The position numbers and the translations under genes are program-made. Of a stretch of 64,000 nucleotides of DNA, positions 54,768-63,483 are shown piece after piece; position 1 is the stretch's first letter, and every line of letters starts with the position of its first letter. Source of the stretch: SYFT01 sp038918905. GTDB taxonomy: Bacteria > Acidobacteriota > Vicinamibacteria > Vicinamibacterales > SCN-69-37. The stretch is taken from assembly GCA_038918905.1 (NCBI GenBank), contig JBCKZS010000001.1:98514-162513 (forward strand). The letters are read 5' to 3'. The notes below the pieces were generated by a model. The model worked only from the letters and a program-made list of their open reading frames with translations, ran no database searches and was not told where the DNA came from.

Positions 54768-55856
54768 ATGCGTGGAGCACGGGCGTGTGTTGCGGTCGCC
54801 ACAGCCGCATTGGTCGTGACGGCCACAGCGGCATTCGCCCAGACCGTTCCGTCACCAGACCGTCGCTGGCAGGTGGAAGCCGTCGGCGGACTGTCGCTCT
54901 TCGAACTGCCGGCCGGCGGCACGGCGGCGCTGCCACCCGCCGGTCCAGGGCTGCCGACGTCGGGACCCACCAATCAAAGCCGGCGGGTGCCGACGTGGTT
55001 TCTGGGCGACGGCGCGTCGCTGCTCAACGGCGTCAACGCCGAGTTCGGCGTCGCGAGCCGCCTCACACCTCTCGATGCGGCATTGGGCGCCCTCGGCCTG
55101 ACCGGTGCGAACGCGCCCGCGGTCGGGATCCGCGTACGACGCGGGCTCGGTGAGAAGTGGTCCGCGGAACTCAGTCTTGAAGTGCTGACCGGCTCGGTCA
55201 GTGTGTCGGAAGATCTTCTCGATGCCGTCGAGGCCACGCGCGCCAGTTTCGAGACCGCGTTCACGGGACTGCTGTCGACCGGCCCTTTCAGCGGCGTGAC
55301 CGTCTCAGCCAGCACCGGGCGCACCGGGCGATCGAGCCGCGAACTTTCCACGACCGCGGCCGTGCGTTATCACCTGCTGAGCGGCCGGTTCTCGCCATAC
55401 CTGACCGTGGGAGGCGGCCTCGTGCACCAACTGGGTGACCTCCCCACCGTCACGCTTCAGGGCACGTATCGCTTTCTGATTCTTAATGAAGTCCCGATTG
55501 CCGAATCCGACACGCTCACCTTGCGCTACGAGCAGGCCACAGGCATCGTCGGCCTGGTCGGCGGCGGCATCCGTCACACGCTGTCGGATCGGGTGGGCCT
55601 GACGCTGGATGGACGCGTCTTCCTCGGCAAAGAGACACTCTCGCTGCGGCTCGACTCCGCGCCGTCGGTCACCACCGGCACACCCGCGGGTTTCATCGAG
55701 TCGTTCACGACGCCGGCGATTCAGTTCAGCAACCACACCGCGACCGGCCGCGACTCAAGCCTGAGCGGCACGCCGCTTGCCGGCTTCAAGGCCTTCACGA
55801 CCAGCGGCCTGCAGACGCGCTCTCTGATCACCGCCGGCGTGTTCGTGCGCTTCTGA
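54768..55856 (+). CDS. Predicted outer-membrane beta-barrel protein, paralogue of the gene at 577
   Basis: 362 residues. Signal peptide to about 24 (TAAFAQT). Segments shared in order with the protein at 577 include WQVEAVGG/WTLEVYGG, FLGDGASLLNGV, LTPLDAAL, GEKWSAELSLE, a VSVSEDLLDAVEATRASFET block, LTVGGGLV, NEVPIAESDTLTLRYEQ versus SIPMSESDRTLVTVRQ, and VGLVGGGIRHTLSDRVGLTL. It ends AGVFVRF, the aromatic C-terminus of an outer-membrane barrel. No enzyme motif. The two copies are about 54 kb apart and clearly diverged, so duplication is old. Confidence 0.78.
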   Translation: MRGARACVAVATAALVVTATAAFAQTVPSPDRRWQVEAVGGLSLFELPAGGTAALPPAGPGLPTSGPTNQSRRVPTWFLGDGASLLNGVNAEFGVASRLTPLDAALGALGLTGANAPAVGIRVRRGLGEKWSAELSLEVLTGSVSVSEDLLDAVEATRASFETAFTGLLSTGPFSGVTVSASTGRTGRSSRELSTTAAVRYHLLSGRFSPYLTVGGGLVHQLGDLPTVTLQGTYRFLILNEVPIAESDTLTLRYEQATGIVGLVGGGIRHTLSDRVGLTLDGRVFLGKETLSLRLDSAPSVTTGTPAGFIESFTTPAIQFSNHTATGRDSSLSGTPLAGFKAFTTSGLQTRSLITAGVFVRF

Positions 55857-55905
55857 GGCGACCGGCACGGTTGGGCCGCGGTTCGCCCGTGCAGAGCGGG
55901 TCGAC

Positions 55906-56286
55906 CTACAGCCTTTGAGCTCCGTCCAGCTTGCCCAGGTCCCGGTCGAAGGTGCCCAGCGGGAGGTGCCCGGCGTTGCGAGCGATTTCGAACAACAGAC
56001 AGTCAGAGAACCCCACCGCCGGCCGCGCCTTGAAACAGTCGAGTGCCGCCGTCACCACGTCCGGGGCCTGCAAGGTCAACTCCCGGTGATCGAGCAGCAA
56101 CTCGACGGCCGTGGCGATTTCGGCGGCGCTGCGCTCGTAGACCGAGGCCAGCACCCAGGTCGTCTCGGCGAGGGCCAGGTGCGAAACCCAGGCACCCTTC
56201 CCGACGAAGCGATCGGCGGCGGCCACCTGCCGCGTGTCGTCCCGCGTGATGAGCCGTACCAGTACGTTGGTGTCAACGGCGTGCAC
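55906..56286 (-). CDS. vapC: PIN-domain toxin of the VapC type
   Basis: 126 residues, the normal VapC length. The four acidic PIN residues are present: Asp5 (MHAVDTN), Glu41 (LALAETTW), Asp95 (GFSDCLLFEIA) and Asp114 (GTFDRDLGKL). VapC proteins are magnesium-dependent RNases inhibited by a partner antitoxin. The start overlaps the end of the AbrB-type antitoxin gene by 14 bases, the standard order of such modules (antitoxin first). The open reading frame appears intact. Confidence 0.9.
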   Translation of the reverse strand: MHAVDTNVLVRLITRDDTRQVAAADRFVGKGAWVSHLALAETTWVLASVYERSAAEIATAVELLLDHRELTLQAPDVVTAALDCFKARPAVGFSDCLLFEIARNAGHLPLGTFDRDLGKLDGAQRL

Positions 56287-56536
56287 ACCGCTCCCGCACG
56301 TGCCGCCGGATCCCCTCCTTCATGTCATCGAGGGTTCGAGGCCGCGGCCGAGGCGTCGAAAACACGGCGCGATGGATGTCTTCGGAGGTATAGCGAGCCG
56401 ACCGCTTCACGACGATCCTGTCGCCCTCCTGGTCCCACTCCAGGACGGAGCCCGGCCCAATGCCAAGCCGCCGCCGTACTTCGGCGGGAACGGAAATCTG
56501 CCCCTGCGCGGTGAGCTTCGAATGTGCGAGTGACAT
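56273..56536 (-). CDS. vapB: AbrB/SpoVT-type antitoxin of the VapC pair
   Basis: 87 residues from ATG at 56536; the longer open frame to 56716 covers the promoter region and is not needed. Residues 4-46 form the swapped-hairpin DNA-binding domain: SKLTAQGQISVPAEVRRRLG followed by GPGSVLEWDQEGDRIVVKRS. The C-terminal tail (IHRAVFSTPRPRPRTLDDMK) would bind and block the toxin. A palindrome 10 bases upstream of the start is a likely autoregulatory operator. Confidence 0.88.
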   Translation of the reverse strand: MSLAHSKLTAQGQISVPAEVRRRLGIGPGSVLEWDQEGDRIVVKRSARYTSEDIHRAVFSTPRPRPRTLDDMKEGIRRHVRERCARR

Positions 56537-56545
56537 GCCTCGAAT

Positions 56546-56559
56546 ATTACCACGGTAAT
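56546..56559. promoter_or_regulatory. Operator-like palindrome upstream of the antitoxin gene
   Basis: ATTACCACGGTAAT is a perfect 6-2-6 inverted repeat 9 bases before the start codon of the AbrB-type antitoxin. Such short inverted repeats bound by the antitoxin-toxin complex mediate conditional autoregulation in VapBC modules. It is AT-rich against a GC-rich background. Confidence 0.7.
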
Positions 56560-56592
56560 GAACAGGACCTCCAGGCCTCCACCACTCCATGT

Positions 56593-59406
56593 TCATCTGA
56601 TCTGCAACGAAAAGATGCCCAGCCCGTGCGTGGCAGCCACCAGCACGCCTTGTTCGGGCGCGATCTCCAGGTCCACCATCACGACCTCCGGGAACCCGGC
56701 ACCCGCGATCGCCCACTGCGACGCGCCGTGGCGCAAGACGAGCGGGCCAAAATCCGTGGCCGCATAAAGATCGCCGCGCACGTGGTCGTAAGCCAGCGTG
56801 TTGATCGGCAGATCACCCAGATCGAAATCCATCACCGTGAACGTCGCGCGGTCTGTCGCCGGGTCGTGCACCACTCGAAACACGTGCCCAGGCGTCGCGG
56901 GCGTCAACGCGTTGAACCCGCTGTACGACACAAACGCGGTATTCACGTTCAGCGGATCGGCGACGATGCGCGTGATGAAACGCATCGGTGTGGCAGCGGT
57001 GTCAATGCGGCTGAATGTCACGGCTGATGCCGCCGCATCGACGTTCCTGCTGATGAACAGTCGCCCGAAGTTCGTCGCCGCCCACAACGTCCCCGCGTCC
57101 GTCTGGCTGCGCTCGGCCGCAACGATGATGCCGCCGGCGCGATTGGAGCCATAGAAGTCACTGGTCAGGTCGCCGGGCCTGCGGCTCGCGGACTCCGGCG
57201 TGGTCTGCGACGCGAAGGGATACGTCACGCCGAGCGGCTGCCAGTCGCCGCAACTGACGCCCGCGACCGCGCCCGTCGGAAAGCGGCAGTTGGCCTCAAG
57301 AAAGGCCTGCGGCCCGCCGTTGTTCCGCGTCCGCCAGAGGTGCTGGAAGCCGGTGAACTGCGTATCGGGGTTCACGCGATCGAACGTGATGAACTGCCGG
57401 CCGGTTGACTGCGTGATCGTCGCGCGCTCATCGCTGGCGCGAATCGGATCGTCGGTCCGCACCCACTGCGACTGGTCGGCGTTCCGGAAATTCGTGAAGT
57501 AGCGGTTGCTCTGGAAACTCGCAAACAGCACCTCGGGTCGCGCGGGGTGGAACCCGGACGCCGACGTGCCATCGCCAAACCCGAACAGCGGCTTCCACAC
57601 GCGCGGATCGCCCGACCCGTCCTGCCAGATCGTCCCGTTGTCCTGCAACCCGCCGATCAGCCGCCGCAGCGGCGCCCGCGGGTCGATCGCGACGTTGTAG
57701 AACTGCATCGTCTGCAACCCGCGGTTGAGAAAGATCAGCCGGCTCGGCACCCGCGCCAGCATCGTCGCGCACTGCGGCGCGCTTGCGAAGAGTTGCGGGC
57801 AGCGGCTGCTGATGTCGACGAAGGACCCGTCGTTGCGGACGACACCGCCGTCGGAGCCGACGAAAGCGATGTCGGGATCCTGCGGATGAAAGACCACCGC
57901 GCGCACGTCCACGTGGCTGCTGACGCGTGGATTCTGCGCGTCGCGACCGAAGCCGGAAAAACTCACACCGGCATCGATCGAGCGAATCGTCGGCTCGCCG
58001 AACGTGGGCGTCGCCACACCGCCGACGACCACGGTGTCTGGCTGCCCCTCGGGCACCGCGACGACCAGGTCGTAGAAACATTGCGATGAGCAGATGCTGC
58101 GGCTCGTGGAGCCGACCTGCGCCGTGTTGTTCGACGACAGACTGACCCACGCCGACGCGTTGACCAGGTTCGCGCCCGATCCGCTGACCAGGGACGCGGC
58201 GGGCACGTCGGCATTGTCGAGGCGATAGAGTCCCTGGGTCGTCGTGCTCTGCGTGCCGTTGTAGACATACAGCCGCGTCCGGCCGTCCTTGACCGTCAGA
58301 TCGAACATCGCCAGATCCTGAAACTGCTGGAGCCCGACAACCGCAAAGACGGGCTTGAAGGACACCTCCCCACTTTCCAGCGACGGCGCCGATCGATGAA
58401 TGGCGTTGTTCCAGGCGCTGGCGTAGATGGTGCGCGGGTTTCTGGGATCGAGCTTCACGTGCCGCACGCCCACCATCGTGTCGGCCACGCCCGGCGTGAG
58501 GTGAGGATTCACCGGCAGGACCGGCTCGAGCGGCGGCACCCACAGCAGCGTCCACGTCACGCCGCCGTTCTCCGTCTTGTAGAGTCCCGTGCGCGGTTGC
58601 GGGTAGCCGGTCGTCTGACTCTGACCGCCGCGCACCCCGGTCATGCCGAGCATCGCGGTGGTCGTGGCCACGTAAATCGTCTGTGCGTGGCCCGGCTCGA
58701 TCACCACGGTGCTGATGCCTCGCGTCATGGTGAAGTCGATCGGCGAGGGTGACACCACCGGATCGACCACCATCGTCGGCACGCGTTCCCAGGTGTCGCC
58801 CCCATCGGCGGAGCGGTACAGGCCGGTGCCCGCGTTCGAGTTGTTCGGCTGATTCGTTTCGCCGGTGCCGACGTAGATCGTGTTGGCGCCGCGGTCGTTC
58901 GGATCGAGGGCGAGGCTCCCAATGCTGTTGGTGCGCAGTCCGCGCGAAATCCACCGCCAGCCAGGGTCGACGATGTTCAGCGCGTCGTCGGTGCGCCACA
59001 CACCGCCGCCGGCGGTGCCGACCCAGAGGCGGCACCGGCCGCGTCGTTCGCAGCGCGGCGAGATGAGAAGCGCGGACACACGACCGGAGACGTTCTGGGT
59101 GATGTCGGCGGTCGGACTCTGGAGCGTGGTCTCCGGGCCGAGGCTCGTCCAGACTGGCGCGAGCGGGTCGGTCCCGGTGCGATAGGCCAGGCCGCGAAAC
59201 GCCCAGAACCGCGCCGTGAACGCCCGCCGGACCTCAAGGCTCCCCGGCGTCCCCGGAAACGCCCGAATGTGTTCTTCCAGGTCGTAGTATCCGAGGGGCG
59301 AGTACTTCTCGGGTTTCAGCGTGGGGGACTGATCCGGCGCCTGGGCCAGAACCGCGCCGAACACGGCCCCCACCAGGATGGCCATCAGGAGCGCTACTTG
59401 TCGCAT
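56593..59406 (-). CDS. Secreted BNR/VPS10-type beta-propeller protein
   Basis: 937 residues starting MRQVALLMAILVGAVFGAVL at 59406 with GAGGTG upstream; an extension to 59445 is unlikely. Signal peptide to about 22. Early segment YYDLEEHIRAFPGTPGSLEV is followed by ASP-box repeats: WVGTAGGGVWRTDD, LYRSADGGDTWERVPT, LYKTENGGVTWTLLWVPP, and later SRNVDAAASAVTFSRI-like blades. Two propellers seem to occupy about 95-550 and 560-930. A Cys pair in CERRGRC and another in ICSSQCFYDL may form disulfides. The last part is a TFTVMDFDLGDLPINTLAYD propeller blade. Function unknown; similar in design to the protein at 49016 but not closely alike. Confidence 0.82.
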   Translation of the reverse strand: MRQVALLMAILVGAVFGAVLAQAPDQSPTLKPEKYSPLGYYDLEEHIRAFPGTPGSLEVRRAFTARFWAFRGLAYRTGTDPLAPVWTSLGPETTLQSPTADITQNVSGRVSALLISPRCERRGRCRLWVGTAGGGVWRTDDALNIVDPGWRWISRGLRTNSIGSLALDPNDRGANTIYVGTGETNQPNNSNAGTGLYRSADGGDTWERVPTMVVDPVVSPSPIDFTMTRGISTVVIEPGHAQTIYVATTTAMLGMTGVRGGQSQTTGYPQPRTGLYKTENGGVTWTLLWVPPLEPVLPVNPHLTPGVADTMVGVRHVKLDPRNPRTIYASAWNNAIHRSAPSLESGEVSFKPVFAVVGLQQFQDLAMFDLTVKDGRTRLYVYNGTQSTTTQGLYRLDNADVPAASLVSGSGANLVNASAWVSLSSNNTAQVGSTSRSICSSQCFYDLVVAVPEGQPDTVVVGGVATPTFGEPTIRSIDAGVSFSGFGRDAQNPRVSSHVDVRAVVFHPQDPDIAFVGSDGGVVRNDGSFVDISSRCPQLFASAPQCATMLARVPSRLIFLNRGLQTMQFYNVAIDPRAPLRRLIGGLQDNGTIWQDGSGDPRVWKPLFGFGDGTSASGFHPARPEVLFASFQSNRYFTNFRNADQSQWVRTDDPIRASDERATITQSTGRQFITFDRVNPDTQFTGFQHLWRTRNNGGPQAFLEANCRFPTGAVAGVSCGDWQPLGVTYPFASQTTPESASRRPGDLTSDFYGSNRAGGIIVAAERSQTDAGTLWAATNFGRLFISRNVDAAASAVTFSRIDTAATPMRFITRIVADPLNVNTAFVSYSGFNALTPATPGHVFRVVHDPATDRATFTVMDFDLGDLPINTLAYDHVRGDLYAATDFGPLVLRHGASQWAIAGAGFPEVVMVDLEIAPEQGVLVAATHGLGIFSLQIR

Positions 59407-59482
59407 CGGCACCTCGGCATAGAGTGTACAGCGCCAGAAGACCACGACCGCGGGTTGGCGGTCTGGCGATGCTGGCAGTGCC

Positions 59483-59830
59483 CTAACCGATCCGCACCGC
59501 CATCATCGTGGCGTCGTCGAACGGCTCGCGCGTGCCGCGGAAGGTGGTCACGGCCTCCCCGACCTGTTGCAGCACGCGGGCTGGCGTTGAAGGACCTGCG
59601 TCGGCGATCGAGACGAGGAGCGCCTCCAGACGCCCGGTGCCGAACATTTCGTCGGCTTCGTTCTCCGTTTCAACACAGCCGTCGGTGTAGAAGTACAGGA
59701 GGTCGCCGCTCGCCAACTGGACGTTGCGACGGGCGTAGCCGCGTCCGGCGAGCAGCCCCATGGGAATGCCCGTGGCGGGGTCGAACATGCCGAGAAACAG
59801 CGTCACGATGAGGCGCGTGCGAAGTTTCAT
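59483..59830 (-). pseudogene. Remnant of a PP2C/SpoIIE-family protein phosphatase gene
   Basis: 115 residues from ATG at 59830: a membrane-type start (MKLRTRLIVTLFLGMF) running directly into DPATG, then PMGLLAGRGYARRNVQLASG, DLLYFYTDGCVETENEADEM and REPFDDATMMAVRIG. The last three blocks are the C-terminal third of a SpoIIE phosphatase domain, including the metal-binding YTDG and DDxT Asp. The usual VNAGH region between DPATG and PMGLL is missing, as are the sensor domain and the first phosphatase half. I infer internal deletion of a larger sensor-phosphatase gene. The start overlaps the exonuclease stop as ATGA, suggesting the original start survived. Confidence 0.7.
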
Positions 59831-60600
59831 AAGGTGAAGGTGGCCACGACGGGCGCGTGATCGCTGGTGCCAAATTCGCGCATCGATACACACGAGTGTG
59901 CGACCGACGCAAGCGTCGCGCTTGCGAAAATATAGTCAATCCGCCAGCCGATGTTCCGCTGGCGCAGGTTCCGCCAGGGCGCCCACCAGGTGAACAGCTC
60001 GTTGTTGTCCGGATCCAGGGCGCGACCGACGTCGCTCACGCCGCTGGCCAGCACCTGCGCGACCAGGTCCCGCTCCTCGGGGCGTGTCCCGATTTGATTC
60101 AGCTTCCGCTCTTTCGGGTGCACGTCCCGTTCCTCGCGCGCCACGTTGATGTCTCCACACAGCACGAGCGCCGTCCCTGCGGCCAGTGTTTCAGCCATCC
60201 ACCGCTGCAACTGCCCGAAGAAGCGCATCTTGGCCTCGAAGTCCTTGCCGCCGTTGGGCACATACACCGAGACGAGCCGGAGCGGTGCGGGGGTGGCGGC
60301 CGTCGCCGGTACGACGTCGGCCACCACGATCCGGTGTTCGAAGTCGAAATCCGGGTGCGAAAACACGGGCGCTTCTGGCGCGAACGTCCGACGAATCAGC
60401 AGCGCCACCCCGGAATACCCTCCGGCCCCGTGCCAGCAGGACCAGTAGTCGCCTGGGTTCACCAGCCGCTCTGGCACCTGGCCCGGTGCCGCCTTGATCT
60501 CCTGCAGACAAAGGACATCCGGCTGCTCAGTCGCCAGCAGTTCCAGCACCTGCGCGTGGCGGGCGCGGATCCCGTTCACGTTCCACGTGGCAATCTTCAT
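59827..60600 (-). CDS. xth: Exodeoxyribonuclease III (AP endonuclease, EEP family)
   Basis: 257 residues. Removes 3' blocking groups and incises abasic sites during base-excision repair. Visible catalytic elements: MKIATWNVNGIR with Asn7, LCLQEIKA with metal-binding Glu34, GAGGYSGVALLIRR, SVYVPNGGKDFEAK, the LVLCGDINVAREERDVH block (Asp and Asn), GWRIDYIFAS and the terminal SDHAPVVATF with catalytic Asp-His. Start at 60600 overlaps the stop of the TolB-like gene (ATGA), and its own stop overlaps the phosphatase remnant, so the three minus-strand genes are translationally coupled. Confidence 0.95.
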   Translation of the reverse strand: MKIATWNVNGIRARHAQVLELLATEQPDVLCLQEIKAAPGQVPERLVNPGDYWSCWHGAGGYSGVALLIRRTFAPEAPVFSHPDFDFEHRIVVADVVPATAATPAPLRLVSVYVPNGGKDFEAKMRFFGQLQRWMAETLAAGTALVLCGDINVAREERDVHPKERKLNQIGTRPEERDLVAQVLASGVSDVGRALDPDNNELFTWWAPWRNLRQRNIGWRIDYIFASATLASVAHSCVSMREFGTSDHAPVVATFTL

Positions 60601-61478
60601 CGCGCCAACGCCTGGGACACGATCGCGATCCACTTCCCGTCCGGGCTCATCGTCAACCGCGTGATGTGCTCGACGCCCCGACGCGTGAGGTCCGCGATCT
60701 CCGTCCAGGTGCCGCCTTCGCGCCACACGAACAGTTTGCCTTTCTGGCCCATGACGATCGCGCCGTCAGGGGTCCAGGTGAGATCTTCACTGCCTTCGAG
60801 CGTCGGCGTCAGACTGGTGATCGCTTTTGTGGCCGGGTTAAATTCCTTGATTTCCCACGCGCCACCCTGCGGCTTGTGCACGAAGCTCACCGTGCCACGG
60901 CCAGGACGTATCAGCAACGACCGTCCAATGCTCTTCTCGATAACTTCACTGCCGCCGGTGCGCAGGTCGAGCAGTTGCAGCGTGTTGGGCTCGCGTTGCG
61001 CTCCCAGAATGAACGTCGCCAGGTGGGTGTGCGAGATCCAGACGTGATACCCGATCAACCCCTGATGGGTCCATGCCAGTCCGGCGTCCGAGCCGTCCAT
61101 CGTGAACCGCCACAATCGCTGCCCGGCGCCGCGCACCGTCGAAAACGTCCGGCCATCCGGCGTCAGCGTCGGTGAGTACTCGTTCTCGGCCGTGCGCGTG
61201 ACCTGGACGACCCGTTTGGCGGCGATGTCGTAGCGGTAGATATCGGTCTGCACGCCGTCGCGCATGGACGAAAAGAGCAAGCCACTTGAATCGGCCAGGA
61301 ACTGCGGCTGATTGTCGTAGCCGGGACTATTCGTGATGTTGACCGGACGCCCGACGGTGATCTTCGTCCCGGCACTCGTGACCGGCGCCAGGAAGATCTC
61401 GGTCGCCGGCGCCTGCGCCAGCACGGCGGCACCGCACAACATCACCGCCCCCACACCCGTCCACGCGTCTCTCCTCAT
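60597..61478 (-). CDS. Secreted TolB-like (PD40) beta-propeller protein
   Basis: 293 residues starting at ATG 61478, which follows AGGAGG; upstream in-frame sequence to 61748 is not coding. Signal peptide to about 22 (AVLAQA). PD40/WD40-like repeats: NITNSPGYDNQPQFLADSSG, LFSSMRDGVQTDIYRYDIAA, TENEYSPTLTPDGRTFSTVR, WTPDGAIVMGQKGKLFVWRE and RLTMSPDGKWIAIVSQ. Six short blades of the type found in the C-terminal domain of TolB. Role in the envelope is unknown; it heads an operon with exodeoxyribonuclease III, an unusual neighbour. Confidence 0.82.
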   Translation of the reverse strand: MRRDAWTGVGAVMLCGAAVLAQAPATEIFLAPVTSAGTKITVGRPVNITNSPGYDNQPQFLADSSGLLFSSMRDGVQTDIYRYDIAAKRVVQVTRTAENEYSPTLTPDGRTFSTVRGAGQRLWRFTMDGSDAGLAWTHQGLIGYHVWISHTHLATFILGAQREPNTLQLLDLRTGGSEVIEKSIGRSLLIRPGRGTVSFVHKPQGGAWEIKEFNPATKAITSLTPTLEGSEDLTWTPDGAIVMGQKGKLFVWREGGTWTEIADLTRRGVEHITRLTMSPDGKWIAIVSQALAR

Positions 61479-61496
61479 CACATCCTCCTGACGCGT

Positions 61497-61520
61497 GGAG
61501 GCCGGGTCTTCAGACCCGGC
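61497..61520. repeat. REP-like element, single-arm copy
   Basis: One 24-base arm with the standard core CCGGGTCTTCAGACCCGG, located between the GNAT gene and the TolB-like gene on the minus strand, 18 bases upstream of the latter's start codon region. Confidence 0.9.
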
Positions 61521-61537
61521 ACCTCCCAGGCATCGCC

Positions 61538-62125
61538 TCACGCACGTGTGACCTGGCGCCGGCTGCGGTGCGAGTCGAGCACGGACAACCCGAGCGGCTT
61601 GCTCAGGTACACCTTGGCATCGAGCACGTCCGGCGCGACCTCCAGTTTGATGACGTTGAACTGGAGCGTGTCGAGCGTGCCGCGCATGTCGTAGTAGCGG
61701 TTCTTGGTCTTGACGATCGCCTCGTCGAAGCCGCAGTTGATCGCCCACGTTTCCTGTTCTTCGGTCAGCGCCCGGAAATGTCCCTGTCCGCGCCAGTCGC
61801 GCCGCGTGGCGCCAAGCCAGGTGTAGAGGATGCGACGATCGCGAAACACCACGGCGCCTTTCAACCGCTCCACCAGATCCGCCAGCACCGGATCCGTTTC
61901 GTCCCCGCGCAACTCGTGCGACACCTTGTAGGAGACCGGCACCACGGTGCCCGAATCGTCAGGCAGCGGCGCTTCGGCCATCAGAATCTGGCATTCCCGG
62001 TCCTGCAGGCGGTGGATGATTTCGTTCGCCGTTTTCCGCTTGGGAAACTCGTTGAAGAACTCCTCGATGTAGGCGATCTCCAGCGCGCCCTGTTTTAGCG
62101 GGTACTCGCGAAGGTAATACTGCAC
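61538..62125 (-). CDS. GNAT-family N-acetyltransferase
   Basis: 195 residues. The central part reads DPVLADLVERLKGAVVFRDR, then LYTWLGATRRDWRGQGHFRA, which is the GNAT motif A with the acetyl-CoA-binding RxxGxG-type turn (RRDWRGQGHF), followed by LTEEQETWAINCGFDEAIVK and KNRYYDMRGTLDTLQFNVIK, typical of motif B where neighbouring Asn/Tyr assist catalysis. The N-terminus LREYPLKQGALEIAYIEEFF is the substrate-binding region. Acceptor unknown. It stands upstream of the TolB-like/exonuclease group on the same strand with a REP-like element between. Confidence 0.82.
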   Translation of the reverse strand: MQYYLREYPLKQGALEIAYIEEFFNEFPKRKTANEIIHRLQDRECQILMAEAPLPDDSGTVVPVSYKVSHELRGDETDPVLADLVERLKGAVVFRDRRILYTWLGATRRDWRGQGHFRALTEEQETWAINCGFDEAIVKTKNRYYDMRGTLDTLQFNVIKLEVAPDVLDAKVYLSKPLGLSVLDSHRSRRQVTRA

Positions 62126-62209
62126 GGGGATGATTATAGCGGCCGAGGCGTCTTCCCAGGCTGCAAGAGCGCGTGTCAGAACACGTGAGCTGGGCCTTCG
62201 CCACGTCGG

Positions 62210-62557
62210 TCAGGCCCTGCGTCTTGAGGTCAAACCACCGATCGATCGTCGCCTGCACCGTTGCGGCTGCTTGCCGAAGAGGAGTACTGCTGCATTCGTA
62301 AGATTCCCGCCATCCAGCACGCTCAGATGTTCCAACAGCTCCCGAGCGGATGCGTCCTCGGCGAGCGGACAGCGGCGGGTCTTCCTGGCCGTGCGAACGA
62401 ACCACGCCATGCGTTCCGGGTCCAGGTCGTCGAACGCCGCCTTCGGGCACGGGGCCGCGTCGAAGGGTCCGGCGCGGATCAACTGTTTCTCGTATGGATG
62501 TCCGGAACCGCAGAGGCACGGCTCGCTTGGCCGAGGGGGCGTTGACGTGGCCACCAC
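62210..62557 (-). pseudogene. Remnant of an AlbA_2/RecG-like (Schlafen-type ATPase) gene
   Basis: About 115 readable residues. The middle reads DDLDPERMAWFVRTARKTRR, PLAEDASARELLEHLSVLDG and GNLTNAAVLLFGKQPQR, the conserved block between the AlbA_2 DNA-binding domain and the ATPase-like part of putative transcriptional regulators/helicases. Beyond KQPQR the pattern is lost, and the first ~25 residues (PCLCGSGHPYEKQ) look like an unrelated SEC-C-type fragment. No complete domain remains. The rest of 62126-62696 shows no intact gene. Confidence 0.5.
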
Positions 62558-62696
62558 GGCCGGAGCGTTCCTGATGGTTCGGTGTGAGTCCCGGCGGCCG
62601 GGTGTTCGCCATCCTCACCATCAGTCAGCAGGGCTGCGAACGCCCAGCGCGCCGCGCGCCAGGACGTGCGGGTAGATCATCGTCAATGCTGCACCG

Positions 62697-63050
62697 GTGA
62701 TCGGCGGTTTGGCCGATTTGATCACCGGCAGCAAGGAGCGCCCAGAGATGATGGAGCGTGTCTACAAGCAGGTGATCCCCGATTTCGACAAGGGATATGA
62801 GGAGCGTATGCGCGAGCGGTCGGTCGTCTACTGGCCGGAGAAGATCAACGTGCCGGTGTTAATCATGCACGGTGGAGCGGATTGGCGATCGGATACAAAC
62901 AGCCAGGCACTGACCCTGGTGCAAAGGCTGCAAGAGCACCGCAAGACATATGAGTTGATCATTTACGCGCAGGACGACCATGGCTTGTCACTGAACAGAG
63001 CAGATAGTCATAGAAGGATAGTTGAGTGGTTCAAGAGATACATGAAATAA
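62697..63050 (+). pseudogene. 5'-truncated prolyl-oligopeptidase-family (S9) peptidase, C-terminal end
   Basis: 117 residues: VYKQVIPDFDKGYEERMRER, KINVPVLIMHGGADWRSDTN with the catalytic Asp of an alpha/beta hydrolase, TYELIIYAQDDHGLSLNRAD with the catalytic His, and HRRIVEWFKRYMK as a natural C-terminus. The nucleophile Ser region and the propeller domain are absent; the recognisable part begins near 62660. The fragment ends 27 bases before an attC-like site. It cannot be an active enzyme unless supplied in pieces. Confidence 0.8.
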
Positions 63051-63076
63051 TCTGGGTATTGCGGCCCTCAGACACA

Positions 63077-63164
63077 GCCCAACAAAGCGCTGCAGCCGAC
63101 GCCTTCCAGCCGCCGCTCCCCCGTCGCTCCGGCTGCCAGGCGCGGCTGAGCGCCAGCGTTGGCC
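63077..63164 (+). repeat. attC-like recombination site 3 (best copy)
   Basis: R''-like box GCCCAAC (63077-63083), inner arm AAGCGCTGCAGCCGACG, variable centre, inner arm GCGGCTGAGCGCCAGC, and R'-like GTTGGCC (63158-63164). Total 88 bases. It follows the truncated peptidase and precedes the DUF4160/DUF2442 pair. The inner words match those of site 2 and partly site 1. Confidence 0.6.
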
Positions 63165-63199
63165 CGACGAAATCCGGACGGACGATGTAAAGTACCGCG

Positions 63200-63469
63200 G
63201 TGCCGGAACTGTCGCGCTTTTTCGGAATAGTCATTCGGATGTTCATGGAGGTCGGTGCCCCTCACCATCGGCCTCACTTCCATGCCCTGTATCAAGACGC
63301 CCTGGCCACGTTCGCACTCGATCCGATCGAGTGCAGTGGCGGCGGGCTCCCTCGGACGCAACAGCGCCTCGTCGAGGCATGGGCGGAAATTCATCATGCG
63401 GAACTCCTGCGCGACTGGGAACTCTTGCAATCCGGGCGGCCTCCGCTCAAGATTGAGCCATTGCGGTGA
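63200..63469 (+). CDS. DUF4160 protein, probable toxin-antitoxin-like partner
   Basis: 89 residues with GTG start at 63200. The DUF4160 pattern is complete: MPELSRFFGIVIRMF, HHRPHFHALYQD (the PHFHxxY box), LPRTQQRLVEAWAEIHHAEL and LLRDWELLQSG. These small proteins are nearly always encoded next to a DUF2442 protein and the pair is suspected, not proven, to act as a toxin-antitoxin module. The partner follows 14 bases later. The pair is the only apparently intact cargo after attC-like site 3. Confidence 0.85.
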   Translation: MPELSRFFGIVIRMFMEVGAPHHRPHFHALYQDALATFALDPIECSGGGLPRTQQRLVEAWAEIHHAELLRDWELLQSGRPPLKIEPLR

Positions 63470-63483
63470 AGGGGGCAAATTGC

